A DNA stretch of 18,179 nucleotides, taken from contig UQAW01000077.1 of assembly GCA_900539175.1 (NCBI GenBank), positions 1 through 18,179 on the forward strand, in the 5' to 3' direction. A program made the position numbers and the translations under genes. Shown here in pieces: positions 15,125 to 18,179 of this stretch (the stretch's first letter is position 1; each line of letters opens with the position of its first letter). The notes beneath the pieces were generated by a model, which was given only the letters and a program-made list of their open reading frames with translations, did not search any database and was not told the DNA's origin. The DNA comes from an uncultured Lachnospiraceae bacterium. Its GTDB lineage: Bacteria > Bacillota > Clostridia > Lachnospirales > Lachnospiraceae.

Positions 15125-15210
15125 AAGAAAAGTGACCGACACGAAAGCAGAGGAGAGTCCTGTAAACGGAGGGCGTTTTGGGATCTGGCTTTTGTGCCGG
15201 TCATTTTCTT
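15125..15210 (+). repeat. Long inverted repeat between ackA and ptuA
   Basis: AAGAAAAGTGACCGACACGAAAGC-type sequence at 15125-15148 pairs with 15188-15210, with one or two mismatches over about 22 bases, around a 39-base GA-rich loop. It begins 23 bases after the ackA stop and could act as its terminator, although the T content is in the arm rather than in a separate run. It is unlike the other repeat family in the window. Confidence 0.5.
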
Positions 15211-15231
15211 ACTCACATCGGGAAATGTATA

Positions 15232-15260
15232 TTGTATTTGGCGGGAAAAAAGGATAAAAT
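15232..15260 (+). promoter_or_regulatory. Probable promoter of the Septu genes
   Basis: TTGTAT at 15232-15237 and TAAAAT at 15255-15260 have a 17-base spacer. The -10 lies 31 bases before the ptuA start codon, so the defence genes probably have their own transcript. Confidence 0.55.
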
Positions 15261-15291
15261 AGATATTACAGAAAAGACAGTGGAGGAAGTT

Positions 15292-16566
15292 ATGGGTTCT
15301 ACATTTTTATCAAAAATCGACATAGAAAAAGTGCGGCATCTAAGAAATATAGAAATTCCTCTCGAGAAAACCAAAAGAAAGCATTTGATTTTGACCGGAA
15401 AAAACGGGAGCGGAAAAACAAGTGTTTTAAATGCGATTGCGGTTGAATTTCAAAAGCAAATGGTCGATGCGGATGTGGAACATAAAAGGGAGGACGGTAA
15501 AAAAGCTGATAAGCCGATGCCGGATTGGCCAATTAAGGATACGGAGGGCAATTCCTACTTTGTTCAAATGATGAAAGCAAATCAGAGTCAACGGTTGTTG
15601 AAATATGTAAAACAATTTAATAAATATGTTCCGCAGGCGGAGAAACTATTGCATGGCGTTAAGCTGCATTTTGCTCCTGGGGGAGATTTTGCAAAAGGTT
15701 TTGTAGATGGTAGTATTATTTTTGCGTATTATAAAGTAGACAGAGATTATTGCGTACGAAATTCTGAAAATGTAGAGAAAGTTGTGTTGGAAGATAGATA
15801 TTTTACGGAATCGCAGCCTGGTAAAAAGTTTGTGAGTTATCTGTTGAATTTGAAGACCACGGAAGCCATGTCTCTTGTAGCGGGGAAAAAAGAAAAAGCA
15901 GACGAAATTCACCGTTGGTTTGTCTGGTTTGAGCAGTTACTGCAAAGGATTTTTGAGGACGATCAGTTAAAGTTGGATTTTAATCCGGACACCTTTGAAT
16001 TTAAAATTCTGCAGACCGGTAAGGAACCATTTGATTTCAGTACGTTATCCAGTGGATATTCCGCAATATTGGATATTATAACAGATATCATGATGCGTAT
16101 GAATAATACGAAAAAGCTTTTATACAAGCAGGAGGGAATTGTCCTGATTGATGAGGTTGAGACGCATCTGCATTTGGAAATGCAGAAAAATATATTACCG
16201 ATTCTGACCCAGACTTTTCCGAATATACAGTTTATCGTAACAACCCATTCACCGTTTGTCCTGAATTCGATCCCGGATGCGGTGATTTATGATCTGGAAA
16301 ATCGGACACTTGTTGCGGAAGGAATGCAGAACCTTCCGTATGATGGGATTGTAGAGGGATATTTTGGTGCACCGTTGCTGGCGGAAGAATTAAAGGAAAA
16401 GTTTGAACGCTATAAGGTCCTTGCGAAAACAGAACCATTGTCAGAGAAGGATTATCGGGAACTGGCAGAATTGGAGTTGTATCTGGATGAGATCCCTGAT
16501 TATCTGGCTCTCAATCTTACTACGGAGTATCGAAAATTACGCTTGGAAATGGAAAGCAGGAGTTAA
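15292..16566 (+). CDS. ptuA: Septu defence ATPase PtuA
   Basis: This is an SMC/ABC-type ATPase of 424 aa, the sensor/regulator component of a Septu anti-phage system. The phosphate-binding loop is G36-KNGSGKTS44. The ABC signature is LSSG at 252-255. Walker B is GIVLIDE, ending in D287-E288, and the H-loop is VTTHSPF with H319. The length and the lack of a TOPRIM domain separate it from OLD nucleases. I chose the ATG at 15292 because GGAGG lies 5 bases upstream and the conserved strand begins there; the frame stays open to 15178 through the inverted repeat. The gene is followed 3 bases later by an HNH gene, the diagnostic Septu pair. Retron Ec78 and Ec83 use similar pairs, but no reverse transcriptase is present here. 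In the known systems PtuA binds PtuB in a complex that degrades DNA on phage infection. Confidence 0.85.
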   Translation: MGSTFLSKIDIEKVRHLRNIEIPLEKTKRKHLILTGKNGSGKTSVLNAIAVEFQKQMVDADVEHKREDGKKADKPMPDWPIKDTEGNSYFVQMMKANQSQRLLKYVKQFNKYVPQAEKLLHGVKLHFAPGGDFAKGFVDGSIIFAYYKVDRDYCVRNSENVEKVVLEDRYFTESQPGKKFVSYLLNLKTTEAMSLVAGKKEKADEIHRWFVWFEQLLQRIFEDDQLKLDFNPDTFEFKILQTGKEPFDFSTLSSGYSAILDIITDIMMRMNNTKKLLYKQEGIVLIDEVETHLHLEMQKNILPILTQTFPNIQFIVTTHSPFVLNSIPDAVIYDLENRTLVAEGMQNLPYDGIVEGYFGAPLLAEELKEKFERYKVLAKTEPLSEKDYRELAELELYLDEIPDYLALNLTTEYRKLRLEMESRS

Positions 16567-16569
16567 TGC

Positions 16570-17217
16570 ATGATTAAGATAGAAAGAACTCCTTTTCCTC
16601 CTCCCTCTTTGGAGAAAGAGAGGCGGAAGAAAGATGGAAAATATAATTTGGAGGATGTGGTTTCGGTACTGCAAAAAGATTTCCATGATAAATGTTATAT
16701 CTGTGAACTCCAGGGGCTATCAGACCCGGAAGTAGAACATCTGGTACCCCATAGGGGGAATAAGGAATTGAAATTTGACTGGAATAATTTGTTTTGGTCC
16801 TGTCGGCATTGTAATACCGTGAAAAATCAGAAAAAATATGAGGGCATGATTTTAGACTGTACGAGAGAAGATCCGGAAAAGTATCTGGAATTTAGATTTG
16901 CCTATGGATCAGTTGAGGTGAAAGCAAAAGAGGAAAATGCTGTTTTTTTGGCTACTGCTGAATTGATTTATGAAGTGTTTAATCTGAGAAACACCGGAAT
17001 CAGGATAAGTGCTTCCCAATACAGGGTAAAAGCATTGACAAAAGAGATGAATAAATGTATGAAAGCGATACAGGAATACAGAGTAAATCCAAGCACCTAT
17101 AATAAAAATAAGTTATTGGCTCTTTTGGGTAATGAAAGTGCATTTGCAGCATTTAAGCGGGCTTATGTCCGGACGCTTCAGGAGCAGTATGCAGTATCTG
17201 ATTTTCCTGTATGGTGA
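16570..17217 (+). CDS. ptuB: Septu HNH endonuclease PtuB
   Basis: This is an HNH nuclease of 215 aa, the effector of the Septu pair and of the type also found with retrons (TIGR02646-like). A zinc-binding C42-Y-I-C45 precedes the catalytic VEHLVPH segment (E56, H57, H61). WNNLFWSC-RHC follows, with N72/N73 and the second zinc pair C78/C81, and then NTVKNQ. The remaining C-terminal half is helical. The ATG at 16570 has AGGAGT 6 bases before it, inside the end of ptuA. The last codons and the stop appear to fall within a diverged copy of the interspersed palindromic repeat, so the C-terminus may have been shaped by an insertion. Confidence 0.85.
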   Translation: MIKIERTPFPPPSLEKERRKKDGKYNLEDVVSVLQKDFHDKCYICELQGLSDPEVEHLVPHRGNKELKFDWNNLFWSCRHCNTVKNQKKYEGMILDCTREDPEKYLEFRFAYGSVEVKAKEENAVFLATAELIYEVFNLRNTGIRISASQYRVKALTKEMNKCMKAIQEYRVNPSTYNKNKLLALLGNESAFAAFKRAYVRTLQEQYAVSDFPVW

Positions 17218-17246
17218 TGTCTGGGTCAGCAGACATATCCGTTACG
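17196..17246 (+). repeat. Interspersed palindromic repeat, diverged copy C (overlaps ptuB 3' end)
   Basis: From TATCTGA through TGGTGATGTCTGGGTCAGCAGACATATCCGTT this aligns base by base with the right half of copy A, with a few substitutions. The hairpin ATGTCTG-GGTCAG-CAGACAT lies at 17217-17236. The left half is only weakly recognisable within ptuB codons. The hairpin follows the ptuB stop directly and may mark the end of the transcript. Confidence 0.6.
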
Positions 17247-17282
17247 ATCCGTTAATTGTACGCACAAAAAATGGAAAAAGGC

Positions 17283-17311
17283 TTGACAAGTTATTCCCGA
17301 ATATGTATACT
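17283..17311 (+). promoter_or_regulatory. Sigma-A promoter for DUF177-rpmF
   Basis: A perfect TTGACA at 17283-17288 and TATACT at 17306-17311 are spaced by 17 bases, ending 26 bases before the DUF177 start codon. This is the strongest promoter match in the window, as suits a ribosomal protein operon. Confidence 0.85.
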
Positions 17312-17337
17312 ATTTTAAGTGTGGTTAGGAGAAAGTT

Positions 17338-17865
17338 ATGCAGATTGAATTGACAAAAGTGCTATCGCAAGATGGTAATTCCCAACAACAGACCGTGCAT
17401 CTGGATATAAATGAGATTTGTGTTCAGGGGGAGCGTTTTCCGATTCAGGAGACAATTCCGGCAGAGCTTACTATTACGAACTCCGGAAAAGGGCTTCTGG
17501 TGATAGAAGGGACGGCTGGTGTACAGGCGGTGATACCGTGTGCAAGATGTCTGGAAGATGTTACTTATGACTTTTCGTTGGTTTTTGAACGCAGAGTTGA
17601 TATGAAACTTAGCGAGGAAGAGCGGGAGTCAGCTGAAGAGGAGTACAATTTTATTGAGAAGGATCATCTGAATGTGGATACACTGGTGCAGAACGAGCTT
17701 TTAATCAACTGGCCGATTCGGGTGCTGTGCAAAGAGGACTGCAAAGGAATCTGCAGCCGCTGTGGTGCGAATCTGAACCACGGAGAATGTGGTTGCGACA
17801 GAGAAGCGTTAGACCCGCGAATGGCTGCGATTAAAGATATATTCAGCAAATTTAAGGAGGTGTAA
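17338..17865 (+). CDS. yceD: DUF177 family protein YceD
   Basis: This cytoplasmic protein of 175 aa belongs to the DUF177/YceD family, found almost always directly before rpmF. The family is associated with 23S rRNA or ribosome assembly; its exact role is not settled. The core shows CARCLEDVTYDF followed by a FERRVDM strand. A C-terminal Cys cluster (CKEDCKGICSRCGANLNHGECGC) typical of Firmicute members probably binds zinc. It ends in a DPRMAAIKDIF helix. AGGAGAAAG lies just before the ATG. It overlaps no other gene and is 2 bases from rpmF, whose ribosome binding site lies in its last codons. Confidence 0.9.
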   Translation: MQIELTKVLSQDGNSQQQTVHLDINEICVQGERFPIQETIPAELTITNSGKGLLVIEGTAGVQAVIPCARCLEDVTYDFSLVFERRVDMKLSEEERESAEEEYNFIEKDHLNVDTLVQNELLINWPIRVLCKEDCKGICSRCGANLNHGECGCDREALDPRMAAIKDIFSKFKEV

Positions 17866-17867
17866 TT

Positions 17868-18047
17868 ATGTCCATCTGTCCAAAGAATAAATCATCAAAG
17901 GCAAGAAGAGACAAGAGAAGAGCAAACTGGAAAATGTCCGCTCCGAACCTTGTAAAGTGCAGCAAATGTGGAGAGCTTATGATGCCTCACAGAGTATGTA
18001 AAGCTTGCGGAACATACAACAAAAAAGAAATCATTGCTATGGACTAA
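17868..18047 (+). CDS. rpmF: 50S ribosomal protein L32
   Basis: This is the large-subunit ribosomal protein L32, 59 aa. It starts MSICPKNKSSKARRDKRRANWKM, the usual basic N-terminus. It contains the zinc-binding pairs C31-S-K-C34 and C44-K-A-C47, so it is the zinc-containing form. The ribosome binding site AAGGAGGTG overlaps the end of the DUF177 gene, indicating translational coupling. In many Clostridia plsX follows; here a terminator closes the unit. Confidence 0.97.
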   Translation: MSICPKNKSSKARRDKRRANWKMSAPNLVKCSKCGELMMPHRVCKACGTYNKKEIIAMD

Positions 18048-18059
18048 TATGCATGGCAA

Positions 18060-18090
18060 GGGCTTTCCGGGATCCGGGAAGCCCTTTTTT
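18060..18090 (+). terminator. Rho-independent terminator after rpmF
   Basis: GGGCTTTCC and GGGAAGCCC form a nine-pair stem (one G-T pair) around a short GGGATCC loop, followed by six T. It lies 13 bases after the L32 stop. Confidence 0.9.
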
Positions 18091-18091
18091 A

Positions 18092-18179
18092 CTATGAAAG
18101 TCCCGGACAGCAGCCATGAACCGGAGCGTGCTTGCACGCGCAGGGACATGGATATTGGACGGGCAAGCCAGTATGAGTA
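18092..18179 (+). repeat. Interspersed palindromic repeat, copy D (window edge)
   Basis: CTATGAAAGTCCCGGACAGC at 18092-18111 is identical over 20 bases to the start of copy A. The rest differs from copies A to C, with a GCGTGC-TT-GCACGC hairpin near 18126-18139, and the window ends before a right half could be seen. It lies right after the rpmF terminator. Confidence 0.55.

Noticed and set aside
15292..17217. Retron with PtuAB effectors
   Set aside because: No reverse transcriptase gene or msr/msd-like region lies beside the pair in this window.

Overview
The window looks like the chromosome of a low-to-moderate GC gut Firmicute, most likely a Lachnospiraceae member (order Clostridiales). 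The basis is the core gene set tmcAL, pta, ackA, DUF177 (yceD) and rpmF, the strong AGGAGG-type ribosome binding sites, the Clostridia-style small XRE regulator and the InlB-repeat/GLUG secreted proteins. This is inference from gene content; no 16S or other marker is present.

Layout. On the minus strand are a small hypothetical gene (64-270), tmcAL (337-1569) and an XRE-family regulator (2033-2356). Between tmcAL and the regulator lie two adjacent long imperfect palindromes that look like MITEs. Divergent from the regulator, on the plus strand, is an accessory locus of about 10 kb (2723-12755): a free-standing PqqD-like protein, a 55-residue precursor-like peptide, an HprK-like kinase, a likely lipoprotein with an ATA start, two large secreted beta-helix/InlB-repeat proteins, a radical SAM/SPASM enzyme, a second 90-residue precursor-like peptide, a second radical SAM/SPASM enzyme and a second HprK-like kinase. 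Next come pta-ackA (12879-15101) behind a good sigma-A promoter, a two-gene Septu-type anti-phage system ptuA-ptuB (15292-17217), and DUF177-rpmF (17338-18047) with a clear terminator.

How the genes may work together. The accessory locus is best read as a RiPP (ribosomally made, post-translationally modified peptide) system. Both small peptides begin with the same kind of leader, with Tyr5-x-x-Pro8 followed by an E-Y-V stretch, which the PqqD-like protein could bind. The two paralogous SPASM enzymes could install radical-mediated crosslinks, and the two HprK-like proteins could phosphorylate the peptides, as a homologous kinase does in some lasso peptide clusters. There is no lasso cyclase, leader peptidase or exporter in the window, so this is not a lasso cluster. 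The embedded lipoprotein and paired secreted proteins point to a cell-surface or extracellular role. I do not recognise this exact combination as a described system.

The core neighbours tmcAL, pta, ackA, yceD and rpmF normally lie close together in Clostridia (from memory). Here the block is opened twice, by the RiPP locus and by Septu. Several short palindromic repeats sit at these junctions and at gene 3' ends; four copies of one family (6935, 11783, about 17196 and 18092) share one orientation.
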